Part shown: piece by piece, positions 1 to 8,317 of the stretch
Layout of the letters: each line of letters opens with the position of its first letter
How positions within the stretch are numbered: position 1 is the stretch's first letter
Assembly: GCF_003061005.1 (NCBI RefSeq)
Contig: NZ_QAIK01000120.1
Location: 10,179-52,119, forward strand
Direction of reading: 5' to 3'
DNA length: 41,941 nt
Origin: Pseudomonas sp. HMWF021
GTDB taxonomy: Bacteria > Pseudomonadota > Gammaproteobacteria > Pseudomonadales > Pseudomonadaceae
Made by a program: the position numbers and the translations under genes
Notes under the pieces: model-generated
What the model saw: only the letters and a program-made list of their open reading frames with translations
Databases searched by the model: none
What the model was told of the DNA's origin: nothing

Positions 1-166
1 CTCCGGCTATCCGCACCTGGAAGAGGCCTACCGCTTTGCCGAACTGGTGTTCCCGTTGCTGCCCGAGCCGTACGCAAGCCTGGCCGGACGCGGCGTGACC
101 AACCTCACCGGGCCGTTTGGCGAAATGATTGCCAACGATGTGTTGCCCACCCAGGCAAAGGCCTAA
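1..166 (+). CDS. msuD: FMNH2-dependent alkane/methanesulfonate monooxygenase, C-terminal end (MsuD-like), partial
   Basis: Only the last 54 codons are present; the reading frame begins at base 2 and ends with TAA at 164-166. The tail reads [15 protein letters not shown] and later [13 protein letters not shown], which resembles the conserved C-terminus of SsuD/MsuD bacterial-luciferase-like monooxygenases. These enzymes use reduced FMN and oxygen to release sulfite from alkanesulfonates. The downstream order msuC-sfnR matches the known Pseudomonas msuE-msuD-msuC-sfnR arrangement, so MsuD (methanesulfonate to sulfite plus formaldehyde) is preferred over SsuD. The active-site part lies outside the window, so substrate choice rests on context. 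Confidence 0.8.
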   Translation, partial: SGYPHLEEAYRFAELVFPLLPEPYASLAGRGVTNLTGPFGEMIANDVLPTQAKA

Positions 167-175
167 AACGTCCAC

Positions 176-260
176 TGTAGGAGCTGCCGCAGGCTGCGAT
201 CTGTTGATCTTGCTTGTAAAAAATCAAATCAAAAGATCGCAGCCTGCGGCAGCTCCTACA
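176..260. repeat. REPIN, family A (two inverted REPs)
   Basis: An arm starting tgtaggagctgccgcaggct at 176 is mirrored by an arm ending gcggcagctcctaca at 260, with an AT-richer loop between. It fills the gap between msuD and msuC, inside what should be one operon. The msuC ribosome binding site (TAGGAG, about 278-283) lies just past it. It may form an mRNA hairpin that changes the relative msuD/msuC level. Confidence 0.9.
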
Positions 261-289
261 CGGAAGTTGTAGAACATAGGAGTTTTGGT

Positions 290-1477
290 GTGACCGCCAA
301 ACCACAAAGCACCCTGCTCTCCCCCCTGCAGACCGCCCGTCAACTGGCCGCCGAATTCGCCCTCACCGCCGTCGAGCGTGACGAGCGCGGTGGCACGCCG
401 AAGGCCGAGCGCGATGCCCTGCGCGACAGCGGCCTGCTGGCCCTGAGCATTCCTACCCGCTACGGCGGCCTCGGCGCGACATGGAGCGAAACCCTGCAGA
501 TCGTGCGCGAGTTCGCCAAGGTCGACAGTTCCATCGCCCACGTGTTCGGTTTTCATCACCTGATGCTCGCCACCGTGCGCCTGTTCTCGCGCCCGGAACA
601 ATGGCAGCCGTGGTTCGAACAGACCGCACGGCAGAACTGGTTCTGGGGCAACGCCCTCAACCCGCTCGACACCCGCACCGTGGTCAAGGACTTCGGTGGC
701 TGGCGCGAATTCTCCGGGAAGAAAAGTTTCTGCTCCGGCGCCAGCGATTCGCAGATGCTGATCGCCTCGGCGGTGGACGAAAGCGCCGGCGGCAAGTTGC
801 TGATCGCGGCGATTCCCAGCGGGCGCAGCGGCATCACTCTGCACGATGACTGGAACAACATCGGCCAGCGCCAGACCGACAGTGGCAGCGCCACCTTCGA
901 ACGGGTGCGGGTCGAAGAATCCGAGCTGCTGCTCGATCCCGGCCCGTTGAGCACACCGTTCGCCTGCCTGCGTCCGCTGATCGCGCAACTGACCTTCACT
1001 CACATGTTCCTCGGCATCGCCGAAGGTGCCTTCGACGAAGCCCGGCAATACACCCTGAGCGAAACCCGGCTGTGGCACAGATCCGTGGCCCGTGATGTGC
1101 GCGAAGACCCGTACGTGCTCGCGCATTACGGCGAGTTCTGGGTCGCGCTGGAAGGCATTCGCCTGCTGGTCGAACGGGCCGCCGCGCTGCTCGACGAGGC
1201 CTGGGCCAAAGGCCCGAACCTGAGCGCAGAAGAGCGTGGGCACCTGGCCACGGCGATTGCCACCGCCAAGGTCGCCGCCAGTCGTCAGGGGCTGGAGATC
1301 TGCAGCCGTTTGTTCGAAGTCACCGGCGCGCGTTCGACCCACGCCTCGCTGCGCCTCGACCGGCACTGGCGCAACCTGCGCACCCAGACCCTGCACGACC
1401 CGCTCGATTACAAACTCCACGAGCTGGGCGACTGGGCACTGAACCAGGCGCTGCCGGTGCCGACGTTCTATTCCTGA
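290..1477 (+). CDS. msuC: MsuC-like flavin-dependent methanesulfinate monooxygenase (acyl-CoA dehydrogenase fold)
   Basis: A 395-residue protein of the acyl-CoA dehydrogenase/DszC superfamily. It starts at GTG 290 with a good ribosome site (TAGGAG) seven bases upstream. Features include the N-terminal helical region with [17 protein letters not shown] (about 47-63), a middle beta domain, and a C-terminal helical domain ending [16 protein letters not shown]. The C-terminal DPLDYK-type motif is typical of desulfurization-type (DszC/SfnB/MsuC) members. MsuC uses reduced FMN from MsuE and oxygen to oxidise methanesulfinate to methanesulfonate, which MsuD then cleaves. Its position between msuD and sfnR supports MsuC over the related SfnB or DszC. 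Cytoplasmic; no signal peptide. Confidence 0.85.
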   Translation: MTAKPQSTLLSPLQTARQLAAEFALTAVERDERGGTPKAERDALRDSGLLALSIPTRYGGLGATWSETLQIVREFAKVDSSIAHVFGFHHLMLATVRLFSRPEQWQPWFEQTARQNWFWGNALNPLDTRTVVKDFGGWREFSGKKSFCSGASDSQMLIASAVDESAGGKLLIAAIPSGRSGITLHDDWNNIGQRQTDSGSATFERVRVEESELLLDPGPLSTPFACLRPLIAQLTFTHMFLGIAEGAFDEARQYTLSETRLWHRSVARDVREDPYVLAHYGEFWVALEGIRLLVERAAALLDEAWAKGPNLSAEERGHLATAIATAKVAASRQGLEICSRLFEVTGARSTHASLRLDRHWRNLRTQTLHDPLDYKLHELGDWALNQALPVPTFYS

Positions 1478-1502
1478 CCTTGCCTTCAATGGAGCGAGCC
1501 CC

Positions 1503-2606
1503 ATGCAACTGCTGACCCTTCCGCCCTCACCCGCCCTGGCGACGTCGATCCGCGCCACCGCGCAGGTCTTCGAAGATCCGAAATCCCAGGCCCTGCTCGC
1601 CCATCTGCAACAGGTCGCGCCGAGCGAAGCCAGCGTGCTGATCATCGGCGAGACCGGCACCGGCAAGGAACTGGTGGCGCGGCACATCCACAACCTGAGC
1701 AATCGCCGGCATCGGCCGTTTGTCGCAGTCAACTGCGGCGCCTTCTCCGAATCGCTGGTGGAAGCCGAACTGTTCGGCCACGAAAAAGGTGCCTTCACCG
1801 GCGCCCTGAGTGCCAAGGCCGGCTGGTTCGAAGAGGCGGATGGAGGCACCTTGTTCCTCGACGAAATCGGCGATTTGCCGATGGCGATTCAGGTCAAGTT
1901 GCTGCGGGTGCTGCAGGAGCGCGAAGTGGTGCGCCTTGGCTCGCGCAAGAGCGTTCCCATCGATGTGCGGGTGCTGGCGGCGACCAACGTGCAACTGGAA
2001 AAGGCGATCAATGCCGGCAACTTTCGCGAAGACCTGTTCTACCGGTTGAACGTGGTCAACCTGGAACTCAGCCCGTTGCGCGAACGGCCCGGCGATATCC
2101 TGCCGCTGACCCGGCATTTCATCGAGGCCTACAGCCAGCGCCTGGGTTACGGACGCGTCAGCATCAGCCCCGGTGCCGAGCACAAGCTGCGCAGCTACAG
2201 TTGGCCGGGCAACATCCGCGAACTGGAAAACGTCATCCATCACACCTTGCTGATCTGCCGAAACGGCGTGATCGAGCGTGATGATTTGCGTCTGTCGAAC
2301 CTGCGCATCGAGCGCCCGGACGATCAGCAGTCGAGCGCCGACGATTCACCGGAAGCACTGCTGGAGCGGGCCTTTCAAAAGCTCTTTGAGCAGCAGGCCG
2401 GCGCCCTTCACGAAAAGGTCGAAGACGCCCTGCTGCGCGCCGCCTACCGCTTCTGCCATTACAACCAGGTACACACGGCGGCCCTGCTCGGGCTGAGCCG
2501 CAATGTCACCCGCACGCGGCTGATCAAGATCGGCGAACTGGCGGTGAACAAGCGGCGACTCACGGAGAACCTGCAAGGCGAACGGCTGATCCAGCTGTCG
2601 ATCTAG
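1503..2606 (+). CDS. sfnR: SfnR-type sigma-54-dependent activator of organosulfur use
   Basis: A 367-residue bacterial enhancer-binding protein. It has Walker A GETGTGKE at 49-56, the sigma-54 contact loop GAFTGA at 96-101, Walker [11 protein letters not shown] at 114-123, and a C-terminal helix-turn-helix at about 324-344. There is almost no N-terminal sensory domain: the AAA+ core begins at about residue 20. This suits SfnR, whose activity is set by its own CysB-dependent expression rather than by a bound signal. It follows msuC by 25 bases and is probably co-transcribed. In P. putida and P. aeruginosa SfnR activates sfnFG/sfnAB for dimethylsulfone use. Its TAG stop lies in a CTAG palindrome that is also the stop of the convergent gene. 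Confidence 0.88.
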   Translation: MQLLTLPPSPALATSIRATAQVFEDPKSQALLAHLQQVAPSEASVLIIGETGTGKELVARHIHNLSNRRHRPFVAVNCGAFSESLVEAELFGHEKGAFTGALSAKAGWFEEADGGTLFLDEIGDLPMAIQVKLLRVLQEREVVRLGSRKSVPIDVRVLAATNVQLEKAINAGNFREDLFYRLNVVNLELSPLRERPGDILPLTRHFIEAYSQRLGYGRVSISPGAEHKLRSYSWPGNIRELENVIHHTLLICRNGVIERDDLRLSNLRIERPDDQQSSADDSPEALLERAFQKLFEQQAGALHEKVEDALLRAAYRFCHYNQVHTAALLGLSRNVTRTRLIKIGELAVNKRRLTENLQGERLIQLSI

Positions 2607-2968
2607 CCCAGCAGATTGCAGTGCAGCGCATCGTCATGACTGCGGGCGATGCTGCTCAGCACCTGGAACGAATTGAACGTCACGGTTTTCGCCTGGTGGG
2701 CGCGGATCAGTTGCCAGAAATCCTGCTCGCCGCTTTCAAAACGGCTGAACGCCGCCTCCCCGGCCTCGCGGGTCTGCCATTGCAGCAGGCTCAGCACCCG
2801 CCGACCGTCGTCGCTGACCTGGACGCTGGCGCAGACGAAGCCTGCGTAGCGTTGCGCCAGATGCTCGGTCTGTTGCGCCAGCGCCGTCACCAGCGCCGGC
2901 TGCTGGCGCGGTTCGATCTCGAATTCGATCAATTGGGTAAAGCTGCGATTTTTCGTCGAGGTTTGCAT
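2603..2968 (-). CDS. Small ABM-domain monooxygenase-like protein, likely SoxR target
   Basis: A 121-residue protein of the antibiotic biosynthesis monooxygenase (ABM, ferredoxin-like) fold. It has the typical pattern of an opening beta strand (QLIEFEIEP), a helix (LVTALAQQTEHLAQRYAGF), a strand with SVQVSDDGRRVLSLLQW, and a final helix. No signal peptide. It is divergent from soxR, with a SoxR box in the shared 95-bp region positioned to drive this gene. The arrangement resembles the P. aeruginosa PA2273 (soxR)-PA2274 pair, where PA2274 is one of the few SoxR targets. It may act on redox-active quinones or phenazines, but the substrate is unknown. It overlaps the sfnR stop codon. Confidence 0.75.
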   Translation of the reverse strand: MQTSTKNRSFTQLIEFEIEPRQQPALVTALAQQTEHLAQRYAGFVCASVQVSDDGRRVLSLLQWQTREAGEAAFSRFESGEQDFWQLIRAHQAKTVTFNSFQVLSSIARSHDDALHCNLLG

Positions 2969-3017
2969 GAGAAGTCCCCACTCATCGTAAGCCGAGTCTT
3001 GCGACTCGAAGGCCTGC

Positions 3018-3048
3018 AGGGTAAAACCTCTAGTTAAGTCAAGGTCAA
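3018..3048 (-). promoter_or_regulatory. SoxR-controlled promoter with SoxR box
   Basis: Reading the minus strand: -35 TTGACC (3048-3043), a 19-bp spacer (3042-3024), then -10 TACCCT (3023-3018). The over-long 19-bp spacer is the hallmark of MerR-family activated promoters. An imperfect 18-bp dyad at 3027-3044 (plus strand CCTCTAGTTAAGTCAAGG) agrees at about 14 of 18 positions with the classical SoxR box. It points toward the ABM-domain gene and away from soxR. Confidence 0.8.
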
Positions 3049-3063
3049 GAGTCCTTTTGCAAA

Positions 3064-3513
3064 ATGATCACCCCGGAAAACCTGCACAAACAGCTCACCG
3101 TCGGCGAAGTCGCTGCGCGCAGCGGAGTGGCGGTCACCGCCCTGCACTTTTATGAAACCAAGGGTTTGATCAAGAGCCAGCGCAATGCCGGCAATCAGCG
3201 CCGCTATCCACGGGAAGTGTTGCGTCGGGTGGCGCTGATCAAGGTTGCGCAACGCTTGGGCATTCCGCTGGCGGAGATTGGCGACGCGCTGAAGAAACTT
3301 CCGGACGATCGCGCGCCGACAGCGGCGGACTGGAAAGTCCTGTCCGAGCAGTGGCGGCGGGAGCTGGACGAACGAATCAACCAATTGACACTGTTGCGCG
3401 ACCGGCTCACCGGTTGCATCGGCTGCGGCTGTCTGTCGATGGAAGCCTGCCCGTTGCGCAATCAGGGTGACGTGCTCGGCGAACAAGGACCGGGGGCGCA
3501 TTTTCTCGGCTGA
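3064..3513 (+). CDS. soxR: Redox-sensitive transcriptional activator SoxR
   Basis: A 149-residue MerR-family regulator. The N-terminal winged helix ([21 protein letters not shown], about 11-31) is followed by the dimerisation helix. The [2Fe-2S] ligands are Cys118, Cys121, Cys123 and Cys129, giving the exact SoxR spacing C-X2-C-X-C-X5-C. In pseudomonads SoxR responds to redox-cycling compounds such as phenazines and quinones rather than controlling a SoxS cascade. It is divergent from the ABM-domain gene, and the SoxR box lies between them. Length and motifs are normal for the family. Confidence 0.96.
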   Translation: MITPENLHKQLTVGEVAARSGVAVTALHFYETKGLIKSQRNAGNQRRYPREVLRRVALIKVAQRLGIPLAEIGDALKKLPDDRAPTAADWKVLSEQWRRELDERINQLTLLRDRLTGCIGCGCLSMEACPLRNQGDVLGEQGPGAHFLG

Positions 3514-3616
3514 CTGCTCGTCGGGGAAAATTCCTGGCCGCGCAGACAGTTCTATAGTCAATCTTCCACAAATCCTGTGGGGCCACACCTCGCAAAACAA
3601 AAACAGGGAGAACGTC

Positions 3617-4075
3617 ATGAGCGTCAAACCCATTCCCGAGGGGTATCACAGCATTACCCCGTACCTCGGCATCCTCAAGGCCGCCGAGGCCATCGAGTTC
3701 TACAAAAAAGCCTTTGGCGCCACGCAGGTCATGCGCCTGGACATGCCCGACGGGCGCGTCGGCCACGCCGAACTGCGCATTGGCGACAGCGCGATCATGC
3801 TCGGCACGCCGTGCGACCAAGGACCATTGAGTGGTCCGGACAATGCCGTGGCGGTCGGTTTGCATCTGTACGTCACCGATGTCGACAAGTCCTTCCAACG
3901 GGCGCTGGATGCAGGGGCGACTTCGGTGTCGGAGGTCAAGGATCAGTTTTACGGTGATCGCAGCGGGACACTGAAGGACCCGTATGGGCATGTGTGGTTT
4001 CTGGCTACGCGCAAGGAAGATCTGACGGAAGAGCAGATCAAGCAGCGGGCGATGGAGATGTTCAGCCAAGGTTGA
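3617..4075 (+). CDS. VOC-superfamily (glyoxalase/PhnB-like) protein
   Basis: A 152-residue protein. The ATG at 3617 is preceded by AGGGAG and begins MSVKPIPEGYHSITPYL; the frame is open further upstream, but this start fits the family and the ribosome site. It has two beta-alpha-beta-beta-beta units: YLGILKAAEAIEFYKKAFGA with HAELRIGDSAIMLG in the first half, and LYVTDVDKSFQRALDAGA with GTLKDPYGHVWFLAT in the second. PhnB-like members of this type are often annotated as glyoxalase or bleomycin resistance proteins, but their substrates are rarely known. The C-terminal helix (LTEEQIKQRAMEMF) is typical of the PhnB-like branch. Probably a single-gene unit. Confidence 0.8.
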   Translation: MSVKPIPEGYHSITPYLGILKAAEAIEFYKKAFGATQVMRLDMPDGRVGHAELRIGDSAIMLGTPCDQGPLSGPDNAVAVGLHLYVTDVDKSFQRALDAGATSVSEVKDQFYGDRSGTLKDPYGHVWFLATRKEDLTEEQIKQRAMEMFSQG

Positions 4076-4090
4076 GATCTTCAGGGTTTG

Positions 4091-4203
4091 GGCTGGCCTC
4101 TTCGCGGGCAAGCCCGCTCCCACAGGGATCTTTGGTGTTTACACGATGGGTGTCACACAGAAAAACACTGTGGGAGCGGGCTTGCCCGCGAAGGGGCCAG
4201 CCC
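4091..4203. repeat. REPIN, family B (GGGAGCGGGCTTGCCCGCGAA type)
   Basis: The arm ggctggcctcttcgcgggca onward (4091-4124) is mirrored by an arm at 4170-4202, with a loop of about 45 bases. This palindrome core differs from family A. It takes up about half of the 239-bp gap between the VOC gene and the dehalogenase-like gene; the rest shows nothing I can name beyond the ribosome site AAGGA near 4301. Confidence 0.9.
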
Positions 4204-4314
4204 TGACGACACACATCACACTTCATGAACCACCACACCACGCTTCACCCCTTGCCCGGCATGCCAGAGACTTTCAGGATGCCCCCTACAAGCACCTGAA
4301 CAAGGATCAGCCCG

Positions 4315-5190
4315 ATGTTTGCCGGATTCGTCAAAGACCAGCGCCACGTCAACGGCGTCGACATCACCTATTGCCTCGGCGGCAGCGGCCCGGGCCTGTT
4401 GCTCTTGCACGGGCACCCGCAGACCCACGTGATCTGGCACAAAATCGCCGAGCAACTGGCCGAGCACTTCACCGTGGTCGCCGCCGACTTGCGCGGGTAT
4501 GGCGACAGCGCCCGCCCCGCCGCCGATGAGCAGCACCGCAGCTATTCAAAACGTGAAATGGCCAGGGACAACGTCGAGTTGATGCAGTCGCTGGGCTTTG
4601 CGCAGTTTTCGATTCTGGCCCACGACCGTGGCGCCCGGGTCGCCCATCGCCTGGCCCTCGACCATCCATCTGCCGTACAGCGGATGATGCTGCTGGACAT
4701 CGCGCCGACCCTGGCGATGTACACCCAGACCAACGAAGCCTTCGCCCGTGCCTATTGGCACTGGTTTTTCCTGATCCGCCCGGCGCCGTTACCGGAAACC
4801 CTGATCGAAGCCGATCCGCAAGCCTACCTGCGCAGCGTAATGGGCAGCCGCAGCGCCGGACTTGCGCCGTTCACCGAGCCTGCGTTCAGCGAATACCTGC
4901 GCTGCCTGCAACGTCCCGGCAGTGCCCGGGGCATTTGCGAGGATTACCGCGCCAGCGCAAGTATCGATCTGGAACATGACCGCGCCGACATCGCTGCCGG
5001 CAATCATCTTGACCTGCCACTGCGGGTGTTGTGGGGCGCCGAAGGCGCGGTCGGCCGTTGCTTCGATCCGCTCAAGGAATGGCAGCACGTGGCAACCGAC
5101 GTCAGCGGCAAGGCGCTGCCGGCCGGGCATTATCTGGCCGAAGAAGTGCCTGAGTTGCTGCTCGCCGAAGCCCTGGATTTCCTGCGCTGA
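4315..5190 (+). CDS. Alpha/beta hydrolase of the fluoroacetate (haloacetate) dehalogenase type
   Basis: A 291-residue cytoplasmic alpha/beta hydrolase. All residues known to matter in fluoroacetate dehalogenase are present: nucleophile Asp104 with Arg105 and Arg108 (HDRGAR), Asp128, the halide-binding pair His149-Trp150 (YWHW), Tyr211, and catalytic His272 (GHYLAEE). The gaps from Asp104 to Asp128 and to His149 (24 and 45) equal those of the Rhodopseudomonas enzyme, as I recall it. The reaction would be hydrolysis of a 2-haloacid to the hydroxyacid plus halide. Similar proteins also act as epoxide hydrolases, but that family lacks the Arg pair and the His-Trp halide pocket. A LysR gene follows 59 bases downstream on the same strand and may control it. 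Confidence 0.82.
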   Translation: MFAGFVKDQRHVNGVDITYCLGGSGPGLLLLHGHPQTHVIWHKIAEQLAEHFTVVAADLRGYGDSARPAADEQHRSYSKREMARDNVELMQSLGFAQFSILAHDRGARVAHRLALDHPSAVQRMMLLDIAPTLAMYTQTNEAFARAYWHWFFLIRPAPLPETLIEADPQAYLRSVMGSRSAGLAPFTEPAFSEYLRCLQRPGSARGICEDYRASASIDLEHDRADIAAGNHLDLPLRVLWGAEGAVGRCFDPLKEWQHVATDVSGKALPAGHYLAEEVPELLLAEALDFLR

Positions 5191-5249
5191 ATCGAGCGTT
5201 CTCCGCCGATGCTATGCTGGCGGCTTGTGCCGCCAGTTCCCGTTCCCAC

Positions 5250-6164
5250 ATGTCCCAGAACCAAGACCCCGTGCCCCTGCCCGAAGACCTGCGCGTGCTG
5301 CTGACCGTGATCCGCAAGCACGGTTTCGCCGCCGCTGCCGATGAGCTGGGCCTGTCCCCGGCTTACGTCAGCAAACGCATCCAGATTCTCGAATCGACCC
5401 TCGGCACCCGCCTGTTGCACCGCACCAGTCGTCGCGTGTCACTGACCGAGGACGGCGAGCGGGTGCAGCGCTGGGCCTTGCGTATTCTCGATGACTTCCA
5501 GCAACTGCGCGACGACCTCGCCGACGCCCACGACAGCCCGCGCGGGCGCTTGCACATCTGCAGCAGCTTCGGTTTCGGCCGTAACCATGTGGCGCCTGCG
5601 GTTTCGCGGCTGGCCGAGCTTCACCCGCAGTTGCAGATTCGCCTGGACCTGTTCGACCGCGCGGTGGATATCGTCAACGAAGGTTTTGATCTGGAAATCC
5701 GCGTCGGCGACGACCTGCCCGGCCAGCACATCGGCCGGCAACTGGTGAGCAACCGCCGGGTGCTGTGCGCTGCGCCCGAGTACCTGCAACGCCGTGGCAC
5801 ACCGCAGACCCTAGAGGATCTGCAACAGCACGATTGCCTGGTGATCAAGGAGCGCGATAACGCCTTTGGCATCTGGAATCTGGATCGCGACGGTACGCCG
5901 GAAAGCGTGCGGGTCAGTGGGCCGTTATCGTCCAACAACGGCGAGATCGTCCTGCAATGGGCGCTCGACGGACGCGGCGTGTTGCTGCGTTCGTTGTGGG
6001 ATGTGAAACCGTTGCTGGAACAGGGCCGCCTGGTGCCGGTGCTGGCCGGTTACAGCCAGAGCGCCAATGTCTGGGCGGTGTACCCGACGCGACTGGCCAA
6101 CTCCGGCAAGCTGCGGGCGTGTGTGGAGTTTTTGCAGGGGCATTTCAAGGATCTTTCTCTGTAA
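5250..6164 (+). CDS. LysR-family transcriptional regulator
   Basis: A 304-residue LTTR. The N-terminal winged helix-turn-helix spans about residues 9-68 (LLTVIRKHGFAAAADELGLS, AYVSKRIQILESTLGTRLLH), followed by the usual linker helix and a periplasmic-binding-like effector domain with RGRLHICSSFGFG. I chose the ATG at 5250, before SQNQDPVPLPEDLRVL, because it places the helix-turn-helix at the normal distance. An in-frame ATG at 5214 would add 12 Ala/Ser-rich residues that look untranslated. It resembles DmlR-type regulators of organic acid use. Likely targets are the adjacent dehalogenase-like gene or the convergent leuCD pair; the effector is unknown. Confidence 0.9.
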   Translation: MSQNQDPVPLPEDLRVLLTVIRKHGFAAAADELGLSPAYVSKRIQILESTLGTRLLHRTSRRVSLTEDGERVQRWALRILDDFQQLRDDLADAHDSPRGRLHICSSFGFGRNHVAPAVSRLAELHPQLQIRLDLFDRAVDIVNEGFDLEIRVGDDLPGQHIGRQLVSNRRVLCAAPEYLQRRGTPQTLEDLQQHDCLVIKERDNAFGIWNLDRDGTPESVRVSGPLSSNNGEIVLQWALDGRGVLLRSLWDVKPLLEQGRLVPVLAGYSQSANVWAVYPTRLANSGKLRACVEFLQGHFKDLSL

Positions 6165-6183
6165 CCCAAACACCACAAAACCT

Positions 6184-6273
6184 TGTGGGAGCTGGCTTGC
6201 CAGCGAAGGCGTCAGCCCAGCCGATATAAATGCTGGATGTGCTGGCCTCATCGCTGGCAAGCCAGCTCCCACA
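6184..6273. repeat. REPIN, family C (GGGAGCTGGCTTGCCAGCGA type)
   Basis: Arms tgtgggagctggcttgccag.. (6184-6206) and tcgctggcaagccagctccc.. (6251-6273) are perfect inverse copies over 23 bases. The element fills the gap between the convergent LysR and leuD genes, where it may also limit read-through. Confidence 0.92.
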
Positions 6274-6287
6274 GGGTCAAAGGTGTG

Positions 6288-6902
6288 TCAGGTCAGCCAT
6301 GGGTTGGCCGCCAGGTGTTCGCGCTCGAATGCCTCGATCTGCTCACGCCGTTGCAAGGTACTGCCAATCGCATCCAGCCCCAGCAACAGCGATGTCTTGC
6401 GCAAACCATCAATCTGGAAATCGATGACTTCACCGTCCGCCAGACGGATCTGCTGCGCCTCTAGATCAACATTGATCCGTGCCGTTTCAGGCTGACTCAC
6501 CAACCGGCCAATGCGCTGCACCTGCGCCTCGTCCAGGGTAATCAGCAACACCCCGTTGCGCTGGCAGTTGTCGTAGAAGATCCCGGCAAAGCTGCTGCCG
6601 ATCAGCGCGCGAATGCCCAACTGCTGCAATCCCCACACCGCGTGTTCACGGCTGGAACCACAGCCGAAATTCGCCCCGACCACCAGAAAGCTCGCGCCCT
6701 GCCAGGTGGGTTGGTTCAACACGAACTCAGGGTTGAGCGTGCCGTCGGCGAGAAAACGCAGATCGAAAAACACGCCACGATCCAGGCCCTGGCGATCGAT
6801 GCCCTTGAGAAACTGCTTGGGCATGATCACATCGGTGTCGACGTTGGCCGCCAGCAGCGGCGCGGCCTGGCCGCTGACGTGCGTGAAAGGTTGCAGGCTC
6901 AT
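6288..6902 (-). CDS. leuD: 3-isopropylmalate dehydratase small subunit
   Basis: A 204-residue swivel-domain subunit of the aconitase superfamily. The signature GANFGCGSSREHAVW (about 76-90) contributes substrate-binding residues, and the N-terminal NVDTDVIMPKQFLK is typical of LeuD. With LeuC it isomerises 2-isopropylmalate to 3-isopropylmalate in leucine synthesis. Its ATG overlaps the leuC stop by four bases, so the pair is translationally coupled. No leuB follows, unlike the main Pseudomonas leuCD-leuB operon, so this may be a second copy with a related 2-alkylmalate substrate. Confidence 0.9.
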   Translation of the reverse strand: MSLQPFTHVSGQAAPLLAANVDTDVIMPKQFLKGIDRQGLDRGVFFDLRFLADGTLNPEFVLNQPTWQGASFLVVGANFGCGSSREHAVWGLQQLGIRALIGSSFAGIFYDNCQRNGVLLITLDEAQVQRIGRLVSQPETARINVDLEAQQIRLADGEVIDFQIDGLRKTSLLLGLDAIGSTLQRREQIEAFEREHLAANPWLT

Positions 6903-8317
6903 GGGCGTTCTCCAAAGTGGCGGATGTCGGTCAGGTGGCCGCTGATGGCGGCGGCGGCCACCATCGCCGGACTCATCAGGTGCGTGCGCGCTCCGGCGCC
7001 CTGCCGGCCTTCGAAATTGCGGTTGGTGCTGGAAGCGCAGCGGTCGCCTGGCGCGAGTACGTCATCGTTCATCGCCAGGCACATCGAGCAGCCCGACTGG
7101 CGCCATTCAAAACCGGCATCGATGAAGATCTGCGCCAGTCCTTCGGCCTCGGCCTGAGCGCGCACTTCGCTGGAGCCGGGCACGATCATCGCCCGCACAT
7201 GCCCGGCCACCTGCCGTCCCCGCACCACGCTGGCGGCGTCACGCAGATCCTCGATCCGCGCGTTGGTGCAGGAGCCGATAAAGGCATGACTGATAACGAT
7301 ATCGCGCAGTGCCATGCCCGCCTCCAGCCCCATGTATTGAAGGGCGCGACGCATGTCCTGACGCAGGATCGGATCGTCGATGCTCTGCGGGTCAGGCACG
7401 TGTGCGCCAATGGCAGCCGCCTGATCCGGGCTGGTGCCCCAGGTGACCATCGGCTCCAGCAGGCTGGCGTCCAGGTGTACTTCGCGGTCGAACTCGGCGT
7501 CGGGATCGCTGCGCAATTCACGCCACTTTGTCACGCCGCGCTCCCACAACTCGCCTTGTGGCGCCCGGGGTTTGCCCTTGAGATAGGCAAAGACTTTTTC
7601 GTCCGGCGCCATGAACGCACCGCGTGCGCCGGCCTCTACGGCCATGTTGCAAATGGTCATGCGCGCTTCGACGCTCAGCGCATCGATGGTCGAACCGCAG
7701 AACTCGATGGCGTAACCGCTGGCGCCGGAGGCACCGATCTGGCCGATCAGCGCCATGATCACATCCTTTGAAGTCAGCCCCGGGCCCAGTTCGCCCTCAA
7801 CCGTCACGCGCATGCTTTTCAGGCGTTTATAGACCAGGGTCTGCGAGGCCAGCAGATGCTCGATTTCCGAGGTGCCAATGCCAAACCCGAACGCCCCCAG
7901 CGCACCGTAAGTGGTGGTGTGGCTGTCACCGGCGGCGATGACCATGCCCGGCAGAATGAAGCCCTGCTCCGGGGCGATCACATGCTCGATGCCCTGACGC
8001 TTGTCGAGGATGTCCAGCAGTTCGATGCCAAAGTCCCGGCAATTTTCCGCCAGATACGACACCTGCCGCGCACCGCCCGCGTCGGGCATTGCCGCCACGC
8101 GCAGCGGCGTGGTCGGGTTGACGTGATCGACCACCGCCAACGCCGTACCCGGCCGCCAGACCTTGCGCCCGGCGGCGCGCAAACCGCTGAACGCCTGAGG
8201 GCTGGTGTATTCGTTGATCACCTGGCGGTCGATATACAGCAGCACGTGGCCCTGATCGTCGAGGCGGCACACGGTGTGTGAGTCGATGTGTTTGTCGTAG
8301 AGGGTTCTGGGGCTCAT
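6899..8317 (-). CDS. leuC: 3-isopropylmalate dehydratase large subunit
   Basis: A 472-residue aconitase-family large subunit of normal length. The [4Fe-4S] ligands are in GSCTN (HAFIGSCTNARIEDLR) and the CSMC pair (SGCSMCLAMNDD). The substrate-binding stretch GDRCASSTNRNFEGRQG is also present. The N-terminal LYDKHIDSHTV and the GDSHTTTYGALGAFGFGIGTSE segment are characteristic of LeuC rather than aconitase. It is first gene of a two-gene minus-strand unit with leuD. No LysR gene lies directly upstream and no leuB downstream; the nearest LysR gene (5250-6164) is convergent. Confidence 0.92.
   Translation of the reverse strand: MSPRTLYDKHIDSHTVCRLDDQGHVLLYIDRQVINEYTSPQAFSGLRAAGRKVWRPGTALAVVDHVNPTTPLRVAAMPDAGGARQVSYLAENCRDFGIELLDILDKRQGIEHVIAPEQGFILPGMVIAAGDSHTTTYGALGAFGFGIGTSEIEHLLASQTLVYKRLKSMRVTVEGELGPGLTSKDVIMALIGQIGASGASGYAIEFCGSTIDALSVEARMTICNMAVEAGARGAFMAPDEKVFAYLKGKPRAPQGELWERGVTKWRELRSDPDAEFDREVHLDASLLEPMVTWGTSPDQAAAIGAHVPDPQSIDDPILRQDMRRALQYMGLEAGMALRDIVISHAFIGSCTNARIEDLRDAASVVRGRQVAGHVRAMIVPGSSEVRAQAEAEGLAQIFIDAGFEWRQSGCSMCLAMNDDVLAPGDRCASSTNRNFEGRQGAGARTHLMSPAMVAAAAISGHLTDIRHFGERP

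Noticed and set aside
176..260. Repeated palindromes as a possible CRISPR array or small RNA genes
   Set aside because: The repeats are inverted pairs scattered through the window, with no regular spacers; they are REPINs.
224..1849. 541-codon minus-strand frame across msuC and sfnR
   Set aside because: It runs opposite two well-supported genes, starts in a REPIN and shows no domain.
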